Origin: Bugulina stolonifera
Lineage: Eukaryota; Bryozoa; Gymnolaemata; Cheilostomatida; Bugulidae
DNA: 64,000 bases
Assembly: GCA_935421135.1 (NCBI GenBank)
Contig: OW285193.1
Location: 17,346,099-17,410,098, forward strand
Reading direction: 5' to 3'
Both the position numbers and the translations under genes were made by a program. Positions within the stretch are counted from its first letter, which is position 1. The number at the start of each line of letters is the position of its first letter. Of this stretch, positions 1 to 13,900 are shown piece by piece. The notes beneath the pieces are model-generated. The model was not told the DNA's origin. It saw only the letters and a program-made list of their open reading frames with translations, and searched no databases.

Positions 1-3000
1 AATGTACTGACTATAACAAGGAACACCTCTGTACGAGCTAGGGTTTCCCCTAGACACACTCTCTTGCCTACAACATGGGGAGGTAAGTTTTACTAAAAAT
101 TTTAATAGTACAAGTCTACAAGAATATAAAGAAACACATTCATTTCATTTGATGATAGCTGCACTGGCTCTTTGATACACCAAGATCTTAGCAGGTACTC
201 CCCCCTCCAATACAAGTTAGCAGGTACCTCCCCCCCCCAATACGAGCATATGTGTGTCAAACAATAAAATTATTGTGTTATCATGCTACATGTTCACTCA
301 GTGGACTTCACTGTAAATGTTATTTAACTCTGCAACACATAATGTACATGTATAAAAATGATAGCACACTTACAGAGAGAGGACAACTTTCGATCGATCA
401 GCATAATAGATTATTTTGTTTAGTAGTAGAAAGCTCATGTTTCCAATCTTACCTGCACTAAACGCTGTGAAGTTTTTTGGATCGGGTTTAACAAACAAGC
501 CTTCTTTGTTTAGGAAACGATCTGGCTTGAACTTCTCAGGTTCATGGTAAAGGTCAGGGTCGTGTAAAGGTCCCCACACATTGGCGTATACTGGGGTACC
601 TATAACATCATATTGTATGACTCCTACACCAACAGTATCAATGGTGAACTCATTTACTCAAATTCATGGAGTGATTATATTCTCTACATTATAAATTATA
701 TAAAGAAGAGAAAAATATAATAAATGGGATTCAAAATGCCTTCTAATACTTGTATTACAATACGACATGATACGAAGTTGTCCTCTCCCAAGTTGCTCAA
801 TAAACAACTGAGAGAAGACAACTTCCTATTGAATTAATAGCTTTAGTATCATGGCCATAGTTTGCATTATACCTTTAGGAATTTTCTGGCCTCTAACTAT
901 CACATCGTCTGTAGCCAGATGAAGGAGTGTGGTTAAGGCTATCCCTATTCTAAACCACTCGGTCATCACAGACATTGTGTAGTTCATTCTGTTTCTGTCA
1001 CCATAGCACGCATTCCTTTGGCCTTGAAACAAAGTTTAAGCTAAGATACAACCAAATCTCATAAAACACCATAAAAAGTATGTTTGAACATTATATAGTA
1101 ACATATTAGATGTACATGTTTATCATGTCAATCAAAAATAAGCACCGTCTGATTAAAAGACTTCAACTTGCCAGACCACAGCAAAAAAAGTTTTATTCAC
1201 AAGCTCACTCATCTCCGACATGTCAGCATGTCGTTTACTCAAAGTAGATTTTTTCATTGTCATTGGCAGAGTAAATGCTACCCATAATATATTATATAAA
1301 AAATTAGTGTCCTTGGTCAGTCACCACCACCGCCCTTGGTCAATCACAACCACTGTCCTTGGTGAAGGTGTATCAACTTATTCTACAGTTTCATAATTAA
1401 ACTATTCAGAAAATTAGGAAGTGGAAGGAGCCAACACCTTGCAGCTCATATTTAGATGGTCTTTGACTGTCGTAGCTGTAGGTAACTCACCGATATGCTC
1501 TTTGATCTCGCTGTATATTCTGGTTTGTATGTCTGGATAGAGGACAAGGTATAGGAACGCCCAGTACAGTTGGCTACTGGTTGTGTCCGTTCCAGCTAAA
1601 TATAGGGACATCACTGAGGTGCATAGGTTACTCTCTGGCATAAACAAATTAGAGTATCTATTAATATACAGCATTGTACGGCAACTGCGACAGCATACCA
1701 ATAGTAATTATAACATAAATAATTATGTATCATCTACAGATAGTCGTAAATTTAAATATTACATTATCACAGTTACTGCAAATAAAAGAGTTCCATGCAG
1801 GTGCATGTATAATATCTAAAATATTATAAAATTTTCATAGTCTATATTTGGCTGCAATGTACAAAAGGTCAAAATATGAATATTCTGCTTATACTGTATT
1901 ACATCATAGTAGCACTATATTATATAATATCATTATAGTTTAGTAGTATAATAGTATAGATTATGATACACTGTGTATAGGTTATCACGTTATGATGACA
2001 TAAATACCTGTGAACTCTGTGTTAGGGTCGGCAGCCCTTTTTCTCATCTCTACTAGATAGTGGTCTATGTAATCTCTCGGATGGTCGTAGTCTATATTCT
2101 TCTTGTGTTCCTCAATTTGATGCAGAGCAAACTTAAGTCCAGCATCGTGCCTTCTCTTAGCAGCCTGAAAACCTGACGGGTCATAGGGCAGGTTCTACAA
2201 CCAAACGTATATTAATCACTAGGTAATGGTCTGGTAGCGATGACAACTTTTTTAAAAATGATATTGATCAAAACATAATTAAGATTGTCACAACAACATA
2301 CAAATGCAGTATATAGCAAGCAGTCTCAACATGGCTGACCCTCACAAATGAAACACAATATGTCTTACCCTCACAAAAGGGACGTATTTTGTTTTCTCAT
2401 AAATATCTCTGAAATCTGTAATCTGTAGATTCTCCAGCTGCCGATCTGAGTAGTCGAATCTGCTGCCAAAGACGACATAAGTGAGAATGTTGGATATAGT
2501 CTGGGTTAACTGATTCTTAATGTCTATTGGTTGACCCTCTACTGTCTGGATAGCTTGAAAAAGGAACTTTATTTCATCTTGTATTATAGACTCCATTCCC
2601 TGGTTTCCTGCAAAAATAAAAGAACAATATTGACGGGAGCCTATCAGTTGTTTATCAAATACTGCCAGCAAAACTTTCCTCAAACAATGAAGATGCTGTT
2701 TTTGCCAAAATGTGTACTTATTTGTTGTCGGGCAAATTCTGTAAGTTTTTTTTTTTGGTAGCTGGAATAGCATAACATTTACACTTTATATGAAAAAAAG
2801 CCAACGAATTTCGTAAATGTACAATAATAAATAGGTTACCAAAATAAAGGGAAGAGTATTGCTATAAGCTACAAGTAACATCACCATAACACTCTGTATG
2901 GTATGGGTTACTGTAAATAATATGGTTTATATAAAGAACAAACAAGGTTGTCCATGTAGATGGCATCTAGCAACAACAATACAAAGTTCTAAGAATTCAC

Positions 3001-5953
3001 AAGTTGTCATTGTATAAAACCGCAGAAATATGTACGTGATATTCTGTTTATATAGTGACCCAACAATGAGCCAGGGTAAATAGACAGCATTTTTGTTATA
3101 TTTAGCAACTGGACTGCAGAATGTTGACGATAAGCAGCACCACCAGGAGTACATTGACCAACTGACCTAATCCATGCTGTCTAAACACACCCAGTGCATG
3201 TTTTCTCAAGTCCTTCCATCTTCCATTCTTTTCGTGAACCAAGCCATAGCCTTAAATGCAGACAGAAGTGGAATAAGTAAATTGCAAAGAGAATGTAAAC
3301 TATCTGACGTTTTCGTACATGGAAACGGTTAATTGTGTTATGCCCTCACTATCATCTTCAAGAAGACTAAAGAATTAGAGATACATGCAGAAGTGGAGAA
3401 AATTTAAAATAGCCTTTGTTCTTCTCAAAAACTGGAGCAGGCGATGTTACCTTCTACATTTATTGCTTGACAGTCCTTACCCGAGCTCCAACAATAAAAA
3501 AGGAACTAAAGCTACTAAAATTCCTCCACTACAGCACCTAACAGAGAATTTCAACACTCATGTCTTAGCACTGGTACAACAAGAAATGAGTTTGCCACCA
3601 CTGAATGACTCCCGTTCTACCAATTGATCTATCAAATTTAGACTATGATGTGAAGATTTATTTTTACCGGCCTGCCCTAACTATTTCATGTATGGTCAAC
3701 CACATCTAGGCTAAACAGTGGAAACATGGCAACGCAGCGTCGAAGCGTATACTAGAATTGTCTTCTCTTGTGATAATATTATTACAACCAATATTTACGT
3801 TTTAGCTGTTTAGACAAGCATATCTGACGTACCATTAGTAGCAGGGTTACGCATGGTCTCTGGTCGGTCACTTAGGATAGCAGAGTTCTTGACAAAACCT
3901 TCGTATATGGCCTCAGCGCTATTGAGCACGACCACCTTACCGCTACTAACGTCAAGTGTAACCACCTCTCCATATGTCTTCTTCAGTGCTATAAATATCA
4001 TGTTCATACGCTTTTGCTAAATACCAGTGTGTAAATACCAGTGGCTCATTCTACATTGGCCACTATAGAAATGGAAATAATTTTTATTAGGTCTCATGCA
4101 GCATATGCAGGTTGTACCATGGAGCTACTACCTCCAATGGGTTGCACATACATACATCAGACATCATGTTCCTGTGAAAATCAACTCCGCCCACATACAT
4201 TTTTGTTGACCCGCAGGATGTCATGTACTCTGTTGTGGTATATCATTTGGCTATTTATTCTATTATTTGTGTAAACATTCCAATGGCTAACAAAAGGGAG
4301 TTACTGACCATTCGGCCAACGTCAGCAGTGACCGCAACTATTCTTCCCATGTTCCCTTAGTAATTAAACATTTTGCCAAAAATCACAAATTAGTCTGCTA
4401 TGAGTTTGAGTGGGCTGCTGTACACTCTGAGCGTAACCTTTGGGTCATTGGCTTCAAGTCAAACTACTGGCTATCAGGCAGCTTGGAATTATATAACAGT
4501 CAGCACATGCGTCACACAGCAATAAAGAGCTGATAGAGGGGTCTAAAAATAATACCCTCTTATGTCTATCAAACGATTGAGAGATTATTATGGAGCCAAG
4601 TCGTGCTACAATTACATAACACTACTTAAAGCTTTCACTGAATCTTCTACCATGTAGTTATTACAGTGAAGGATCACTAGTTAGTTGTCAGTATTTTTCA
4701 GCTGTTCAGACTTCTACTGATAGACAATCTACTTCAGCTCAAGCAAAAGATGCTCTTTTTTATTTTCCTAAGAGAATTTTTCCAATAAAAATTGCAGAGA
4801 GGTGAGCTAAGGCTCAGTGCACAGCTTGTATATGTACATAAATTACTCTTGGGTAGTTCAATACTCACCATAGATACGCTTGAAGACATTAGTGGCTGTA
4901 TAGAACCAATGGCTATGCCCAATGAATGGGAGGGGCCATGGACCAGGTGGGTACTTCTTTCTGTTCCACACAGGCCAGTTGTGTAGAACAAAGAGAGCTA
5001 AGGCTATGAGTAACAGGAACCAAGTCTGAATGGTGAAGACATTAGTCGTGGAACCAGTTTCTCTCCGGTCTTCATTTGTACCTGTAAAACAAGTGATAGC
5101 TTTATCATAAGTTATATCTAGATATTGTACTTCACCCTGCAATTTATTAAAATAGGGTATTATATACCTCATGCATGCACAGGAAACGGCATAATATTGA
5201 CTTTGGCATGAAACTAGCAAAGGGTGCATTTCCCGTTTTTTTACCAGATTCATAGTATTTTGCTGGAATATTGCCTAAAGCAGCATCAATATATGGCCAA
5301 TAGGTATAATACGTGCAGTGTATAACACACAGTATATCCTACATTTATCCACAGCTAAAGTTAATGCATTCACTTTGTTGAGTTCATAATTTGGCCACTG
5401 ATAAAAAAACTCTTTAAAAACAAATGAAATATACATTGTTGCTGTTTTGTTATAAAGTGTAATACAGAAATGTTACAGTTTATTTGTGATTACAATGATG
5501 ATAAAACATAAAATATATTTATTATAACATAATATAGGCCAATATAGGTCTACTGTAACAAACTATTGATGGGAACTTCAATGTAAGAGAACAGTGTGAG
5601 CTATGGGTATGATTACACCCACAGCACATGCTATTATATATATACATGTATTACTGTATGCTGGTATATGCATGTGCATACTAACACGTTGGGTTATATT
5701 TTTAATTTTTTATACATGTATAATATAGTAACTTTTCTTAGCAAAATAATATACATGTTGCATATCAACATGACTTGTGCATATTAGTAATAAAAAATTA
5801 ATAATTCACAATATACATGTATATTGCTAGAGATATATACTTACTATTGACTTGTTGTTGGCTGATTGGTCTCAGAGATCGGCTCGTCTCCAGCACCATG
5901 TACTTTAAATAACCAATTACACCATTGCTGGTGATCGGTGAGAGGAGAGACAT
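1..5953 (-). CDS. Cytochrome P450, CYP2-clan-like, 3' end cut by window edge
   Basis: Microsomal haem mono-oxygenase, expected to be anchored in the ER and to use NADPH-P450 reductase; substrate unknown. Ten exons on the minus strand join in frame: 5845-5953 (ATG at 5951-5953), 4869-5081, 3833-3988, 3167-3250, 2369-2607, 2008-2194, 1491-1634, 873-1022, 453-599, and <1-67. Eight of nine introns are phase 1. Seen in the ~498 visible residues: N-terminal membrane helix (~56-72) followed by the proline hinge KKYPPGPWPLPFIGH, I-helix AGTDTTS (~343-349), K-helix ExxR as EWFR (399-402), PDRF in the PERF position, and haem loop FSAGKRVCLGE with the proximal Cys at ~481. About 50 C-terminal residues lie beyond base 1. 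The first exon carries 36 residues ahead of the usual anchor. All catalytic landmarks are intact, so it looks functional. The CYP2-clan placement is by overall resemblance; the family number cannot be given without a tree. Confidence 0.93.
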
Positions 5954-8900
5954 TGCTGGCAGACTGGTCACTACAGCGACAGCTAATAATATATGAATAT
6001 GTAATTAGTGTAAGTTAGGATAGTGACCCTCTGACCACACACCTTCCTATCAACTAGTCTACTGGTCTCTCATCGCTCTACCACCCTTCATATATACTGT
6101 ACACAGCCAGCCCACAAAACTATCAAAAAGATAAAAGCACATTTTTTGCCAGACAATAACTTGCCAGGTATATGATGATTACCTATCACATTTACAGTGG
6201 GAGTTACCTCCCTTTGGCAATGCATTCATTGCCAAGCTACCTAGGTTGAATTGAATATCTAATTCTCAGGCTAGTTTTTGTAGGTTGGCCAATTATGTTT
6301 GTGTAGAAGTGAAACACATGGGGATTAGCCAATGATGACACGAATGAGCCAAATTATGTCTAGGTATATTATCGTTCTCTAGGTAATGGGAGTTATTAAT
6401 ATTCTGTGTGTATCCAAGACTCCCAAGTCAAAGAGCAAAGGCCGGCCACATCAGTTCTGTTACCTTTTCATCGACAAATGATAATATATACTTTGGCTAA
6501 ATAATCAGAAAGGGAGTTACAGCTACTGTACATGTTGGCCCACACTCTAACCTTCAGCACCAGCCCCCCTCCCCACCCTTGAGGAATAGATTGGTAGACA
6601 CTAGGCAATATTCTTCCTGTATAACTTTATTACTGATTGAAATGAAACTGTAAGGTAGCCAAAAGTATTTACAGTCTGAACATTTACTGACTGATTATTT
6701 TAGATAAATGAATGAGAGCAGCAGTCCTTCCTCCCCCAAAAGTTGACTAAATGCGTATTTTGCTAGATCATTGCTTTCTTACCAGGGGATTAAAACCGGT
6801 AAGTTTTTCTATTTTAGATAAGAATGTTTCTGACACAGCACTAATCATTAATCAGTAACAAAAGTTTGGAGATTCTGGAACTAGTGAAATAAATTGTTTC
6901 AACACATCCTCTATCTTGGCACAGCATGATAAACTACATAACACTCATACACATTAGGTCTAGTCGTTTGAATAAAATTAAAGTTGATTTTACATTTTTT
7001 TTGCATTCTTGAAATTGACTTTTTTCCTTTGTTCCTCCTTCCACTTAACCAATTGGTTATTGACCTTTTGAATAGGCAGACATCCCATACACTGTATTGT
7101 CATTTCCAGCTAACCTTTAGCCTTCTGGCCAGTGTACATTGTATATATTGGCATTAAAGAAGAGGAAATTGAACTTGTTAAAAATTGACAATATGCAAAT
7201 GAAACAATACCCGTGAAGACACTGTATGTACACCTAGAGTGTAATTGGCATCAATATATAATTATATAATTGATTATGATAAGATGCTAGAAAGAGCCAT
7301 GTGGCTGAATTAATACAGATTGTCTTCACGTAATGTAGTAGATATGGGTAGATACAGTATTGGCAGGATATGCACGTTCATGGTGGGAGGGAGATACAAG
7401 ATGGAGAATGGTGCAGTACAGCTAATTTGAATTCAACTGATGGATGTCACCCCACGCATTCACACCTGCTTAGCAACCGATAGCCTGACCTACCTACTTA
7501 CCTCTTACAACACTTATCACATAGAAAACTGAAGCAAATGAAATTCATCATTAAAAATGATGTAAATTATTAGCCAATCCGTATGACCTTTCTCATACTG
7601 TAGGTGACACATTCATAGCTTAAAATCTGCTATTCTAAATATTTGACTTTTATATAAGTTGCTGAAACAGTATTCTTAAGCAGCAATAAAATGCATTTCA
7701 ATGCAACTATAACAGAAATATTTGAGCTCAGTGCTGCAGGATATGAATGCTGGATGTTACAATTAAAGCAATATATAAATGTATATACATTAGCAGGTGT
7801 CAAATTATTATTGCATAACTATAAATGACCATAAATGGGTCAACCGCCACTGCTAAATAATGACATGCCTGTTATAGCAGCTAAAGATCTAAACCAAATT
7901 TTGGGGCAAACTCTCATCATACAGCCATAGTGAAACTTTTACAGCCGCTGCTACTTTATGGTCAACGACTACTTTATGGTCAGCGGCTACTTTATGGTCA
8001 GCGGCTCGCGTGGTGAATAATCTTCTTGAGATCAGTTCTGGGTGGGACGAATAAGTTAGTTACAGGTTTTGGCCCCAGACATTACCAAAAGTTCTACTCA
8101 CCGTAATTGATTTGTTGTCCTAGTCTGTCTGTCTGTCCTAATCTAGAGTGTACAATATTTCACACTGCAGCATAGACTAAAAAACTGGATTATATTGCTG
8201 CATGACATATCCACGGGACACGGTGTAGGCAGCTAACTTTTTATGCACCTACATGTAAATATACTGGGATTTAGGTCAATCTAGTAATGACTATGGTGTG
8301 CTCCAGGTTTGGCAGGTACATCCATATCAGTATTATCTCAACATTTAACAGAATTTAATAAACGTTTAGCAAACGTTGGGCTAGTAAATATGTGCAAGTG
8401 CCTATGTGCAATGCCAAAATCTAGGATGTTTTTATTATAATAACATTTATATTGAATGTTATTCTAGTGCAATGATTTTTGCAGTTATAAATAGTTGTCA
8501 TGCTGAAGTCTTTGCCAGATTCATTTCATATCCTGGAAAATAATTGATACCGGGATAATTGAAATCAAAAGCTGGCATGAAATGTTTGACATTTTGTAAT
8601 AAATTACCAGTATGCAAAATAATATATGAAATTATGTGTAGCGGTTTATGGTGTAATGTCTTAATGCAGTTTATAGAAATATCCAAGGTTCGTTATTAGG
8701 ACCACAGCCCACAAAATGTCTTAATTTAAAATGTAGTCTATCATGTTATTATATTTTGTTGCTTGTCCCATTTTATAATTTGTATATAGGCAAGTCCCCC
8801 TTATCTCTATATAGGCAAACCATTTCCATCTCTCAGCAACACTTATAATTGATTTAAATATAGCCTTGTTCGTCATAAATTTGGTTGTTATGGTCTGTAT

Positions 8901-10943
8901 ATTTTTTCACAAAGCCCTTAGTACACACATTGTACATGGATATCCTCATATACAATATAGTTGTGTAAGGGTACTTTCATAAAGACTGGACTACCTACAA
9001 CTACAATGTACATTGTGTTTGACCTTTGACCCTGATAGGATGTGAAGGCAGCAGCTGATGGTACCTGGACCTATCTAATGAATGGCTTAGGTGAGGCTAA
9101 ATGTGGATATACCTGACGCACATGGAGCTAATAAACCCCTGAGGTTCACAGACTAACAATATTTATCTAGCAGAGTTTGAATGGAATTTTTCTATATACA
9201 TTCCCTCTGCACACAACAGATACGGATGCATATTTTGTGATTTTTGTTGGCAGCTCGTAAAGGTATGTGGGTTTGGTATGTTGTGTAACTAACCAGGTAC
9301 CATTAGTGAGGCCCCTACTCATGCACATGCTAACATAGTTACAATCATATACAACAGGTCAAAAAATATTTTACAATTAGTATTAGTTTGATCACTTTTT
9401 TAAAATAATATTTTAAGAAAGATATTTCAGTAGCAGTAGGAATTTCACTTACATGATAGCCTCTCAAGTACAGGATGTCATGCTCATGCCTCTATCAGTT
9501 GAACACTTGGCATATACAGCTATTATAATAACAGTGGTTGGAGCTAAAGTAATTTCCAGTTTTGCTGCTACTTCTTATTATATTATATGGAATCTCTTAC
9601 CTTACTTTACTGTTTAGTTGGGTGAACTTTATATCTGAAATAAAAGGACTCAAGTGAATACAAAGTAATGCTACTTTGTTGGTTGGTTACGTAATAAGTC
9701 TTTAGTGTTGGTGGCAAACAATAAGATTGCATGCTATAATTTCACAGGAAGCAAAAGGAAGTTTGCTTATTCAAATGCAGGGGGGAGGGAGGGGTTCAGG
9801 GGTAATGAATTAGAGGCATACAGCTTGGTGCAAACTAAACAGAATGGGTTTTATAACAGTAATACCTATAATTATGTACTGTAGTAGTAGTCTTGTAAAT
9901 AGTTGCTGTTGTGGAAATCTTTATTGATTCTAAAGATAAAACACATTTGGATAATAACATTACATATTATGACTTACTTTCTACCTGTATGTGTTCCACC
10001 CAACTAGAGACAGACATTTACTTGCACTTTATTGTACTGTACATGTTCCACCATATTTACTTGCACTTCATGTTCTAAACAGAGATCATATTATCAGAAG
10101 CTGGAAGATGCAGCCTCTAAAAGTTTAGATTGTCCATTAAACTCTGACTACAACTATTAACGTTGTCATCCTTCCTATGGCTAGTCTACTACATAAACAG
10201 CTATGTAGAAATAGCTTAGAACAAGCCATCAGCACAGCATCTACTTCATAGCCTACAATTTTTTTTTAATAATAATAATATGAGTGACCCAACTATCCAT
10301 ATTAGTTTCACTTGCCAAAATTTGTACTTTTAGAAGTTTAGGTGGTGAGGGAGAGGGACAAACGTATACATGTTTGGGGATATCATTTGGATGTGCTGTT
10401 TGCAGGAAGCTCTGGGTGTGGACACTTTACACAGCTAACCAGCTGCCTGTAGGAGGCTCTGGGTGCTAACCAGCTGTCTTTAACTTTTAGATAAAGAGAA
10501 AAATTGTTCACTTGAACCTCTCTCTAGTTCTGAATGAATAAATAAATAAAGTACCAAGCAGCAGAACACATTTTTTACAAAATAAAATAATTAATTGTTT
10601 ATTTAAAATATAACAACTACATAATAAATGTATGCCTAAGTAAAAAATGTGCATAAAGAAGGCAATTTGGTCGTGAAATTTTACACAAGGCTCAACACCA
10701 CCAGAATCACCAGAAGCCCAGAATTGAATCCTGGGGACGAGCTGGTTGAAGTAATATTGACTAGTTAGTAGAGTGCAGTTAAACTCACCATTCAATCCGT
10801 ATAATATAAAACCATGTATTAAATACATCTCTCCATTGTTTTTATCCCTCATGCCAGCGTTTTCTTACATTGATATAATGATTATATGTATATTTATAAC
10901 TGTCATATTATGCAGCTTTGTATGAGTTACTATGGCTAAAGAG
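5954..10943. other. Intergenic region, no gene recognised
   Basis: Five kilobases between the P450 5' end and the stop codon of the EGF/IgGFc-type gene. The open frames here are short and show no domain pattern or chain of compatible splice sites. A minus-strand open stretch at 10508-10852 lies just beyond the stop of the next gene and is more likely 3' UTR or flank. An AATAAA-type signal for that gene (TTTATT on the plus strand, 10598-10603) is possible. The P450 promoter must lie near 5954-6500, but I see no clear core element. Confidence 0.5.
7951..8004. repeat. Short tandem repeat, 3 x 18 bp
   Basis: Three copies of an 18-bp unit beginning ctactttatggtca. The first copy ends aacga and the next two end agcgg. 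An imperfect reverse copy of the GC-rich end (cagccgctg) lies just before it. No coding context. Confidence 0.85.
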
Positions 10944-13900
10944 TTAGGCTCTGAATTTTCCTAAAGCCATGGCAGCGGGGAATCCGTAGGACTCTCTGTC
11001 GTCATATCCGTAGACGAGACACTGGAAGTTGGTTCCTTGGTTGTTCCTAATTATGTTAGTACCGTGTGGTATGACAATGACAGCTCCTACCAATTCAGAA
11101 TCAGATGGATCTTGAGACATGGGTAGTCGAGTCCAAGGAGTGACGAACTTGGTTATTGGTCTCTGGTTGACTTGGATATACTCCTGTTCCCCTGCCTTAG
11201 CCACCAATAGAGCGTATGTCGTCTCATAGGGTTGGGGCTCGAAGTTCAACCCACCCGTATATTGTGGAGTGTTCAAGAAGAAATTGTTGGTAAACTGAGT
11301 GATGGGTGGGACAGTCATTGTGACTGGGTCATGGAATGTTTCGTTCTACAACATTATACATGATTAATCAGTACATGTAAATCCATTGTAACTATTATAT
11401 TAGTCAGTACGTACACTGTATCTACATACTTCCCTACTTTTCATATAACAGAAACCTCCATAATAAATGTAAACATCGATTTATAAGGTCACTAGCTCGT
11501 ACTGTTTGTATACATGTAATTTTATGTGTATATACAGTAGAATATCTGATTGGTACTGTTTTAAAATGGGCGATAACATTTTAAAATTGTGCTGTTTTCA
11601 GTGATATATGGTTGGCCAATGCAGAGAGGAAGTATATATTTTCTGCTCTAAATTGAACAGCTCAACTTTGTCAATATTCAACTGAATATGTTGCCTTCTT
11701 AATTTTAATTAATATTTTCACAAAAAATCCTAACAAAATAAAATATTTTACAATTTTAGAATAAAGCTTCAGTCATATTCTTATAAATCAACTAGCTTTG
11801 CATTTGGTTTCAGCAAAAATAGATATGCTTGTGATTAACTTGTGATACTTACTTTATATAGATAGGCCTGGTCTTGAGACTTGGTTAGCTGAGTAACAAA
11901 TACTGGTTTCTCACACTTGAGTCTGTACATACCGTTAGATGGAATATCAATTATCCTGTTGTACCGTCCCTTGTGGGGTAAGCTAACAGGCTCTGGTCTC
12001 TGCAGAAACAATCGAATTATATAATGGATTATTTTATTACATTCATAAAGTAGTGATATACCATTACTAGTTCTCCACACAAAACTCTATAATAGGTATT
12101 CAATAAGAAAAGACATACAACTTTTCTATAAAAGTCTTTTTAAAAAAGTAAAAGACTGTTTAATTAACAGAAATATGCAATTAAAAGAGACAAGGATGCT
12201 TGCTATTGAATTTCCAAGAAAAGATTATTTCTAGAGAAAGTCAGTAACATAAGTATATGTGTACTTATTTTGACCTTTTGACCTTACCGGTATTAGCAAA
12301 TGGTTGAACGGAACTTTTCCATTCCCTATGCTTATTGAACAATATTTGCTTTCTAATGAACTTCCTGGATATATAATTTCATAATACAGTTTTGTTGTTA
12401 TGTTACTGGGTTTTTCCGGTTATGATATTGGCCTGTGAACCATATTTTTGTACACACTATGTGCTTTATGCTACTACATTCAATCGGTTCAGTGACAGTT
12501 ACAGCCTAGTCAAGTGAATACTATTTGCTAACCATGCCAAGTGAAAACCGTGTGCGTGTATGTGTGTGTGTATGTGTGTGTGTATGGTAGAGCTGTGTAG
12601 TTGAGTTGAGTGGGGTAGAGCCGCAATGGACAGACTCGAGTGGGGGGGGGGGGTGATAATGCAATATTATTAGAAACTTTGAACATTTTACATAATTTGC
12701 AAAGAACAGTTACTCTTGCATGCCTAGATATCGTGATGATCAGGATATGAGAGAATGACAGGATGTACATTACATGTATACACTGTACTGTGTAGCTAGA
12801 ACAGGTGGTCACGTATCAGCATAGTCGTGCCATATATAACCCATACACATTCTATCCCATATAAGTTAATTGAAATTACTGACACTTATTCGTTAGTTAT
12901 AATCAATTGGAAAGGGGAAACGAACGAGAATTTGAGTAAAGCCATATAAAAAATGACAGATACACTAATAGTAAAGAATTAGTGTGTGAAACATGTGAAA
13001 GAAAAATTATGCATGCAGCCAAGTAAAATATTGGGAAAGATGGAGCATTTTCAGATAATAAGTTATGTGCATGCACATTTTATACTTTACCCATTGCTGT
13101 TTAAATATAATTATATAATAATATACAGTAGAACAATAAGTTACACTGGTGAGCTAAAATTACATTGTTAGCAATTAAACTAGCCTGTGACCATCTTTAC
13201 TATTACTACCCCACCTCCTTCTCACATACTCATACTAGGTATTTGTACCTTTGTACCTTTATTTGTAGTAAAATCACAGGCTATAATTAGTAGCAATTCC
13301 TATCTACATGCTATATGTACATGTATGTATGTCTAGCTATTTACCTCTGGCTCCTTGTACTGGTCACCAAATCTGCTGTAGAAATGACATGTTGTACTCT
13401 CTCCATTCACAGCCATGATCTGTAGCAGGTCGCCAACAACACGGTGAGGGACGGAGACGATAGCAAAATCTGTGCCCCATCTACAAGTTGAAACATAGAT
13501 TCACAGCTACGGCAAACAAACATGTGTCGCAGAATCAAAAGAAAAGTCGGTCATTAATGGAAAAACTAGGAGTATGTATTGGTCAAACGTCGACCTTTAA
13601 GTACCCTCTAGAAGTTCTATGGTTGACATACCTGTCCCTAGGCAGTATCTGCTCTATGAGATGGTCTCTGGATTTGCCGTATATATCGGGGACCCATGCT
13701 CTCACATTACCGGAGAAGAGATGAATAGGCTTGGAAGAAATGATCTCGGTGCCGGTGAGGTCTAGACGGCACTCTCTGTGGGAAGGACGGCCATCACATC
13801 TTGCTTGCACTTGATAAGTGTCAAATGCATTCAGCCTAGTCTTATACACTGACCCTGTAGGTAAAATTAACATTATGTGTTAGAATGAAGACAAGTAAAA

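Noticed and set aside
10508..10852. 114-codon minus-strand frame after the EGF/IgGFc-type stop codon
   Set aside because: No splice site linking it to the gene, ends in low-complexity sequence, and the preceding exon already closes the domain with a stop.
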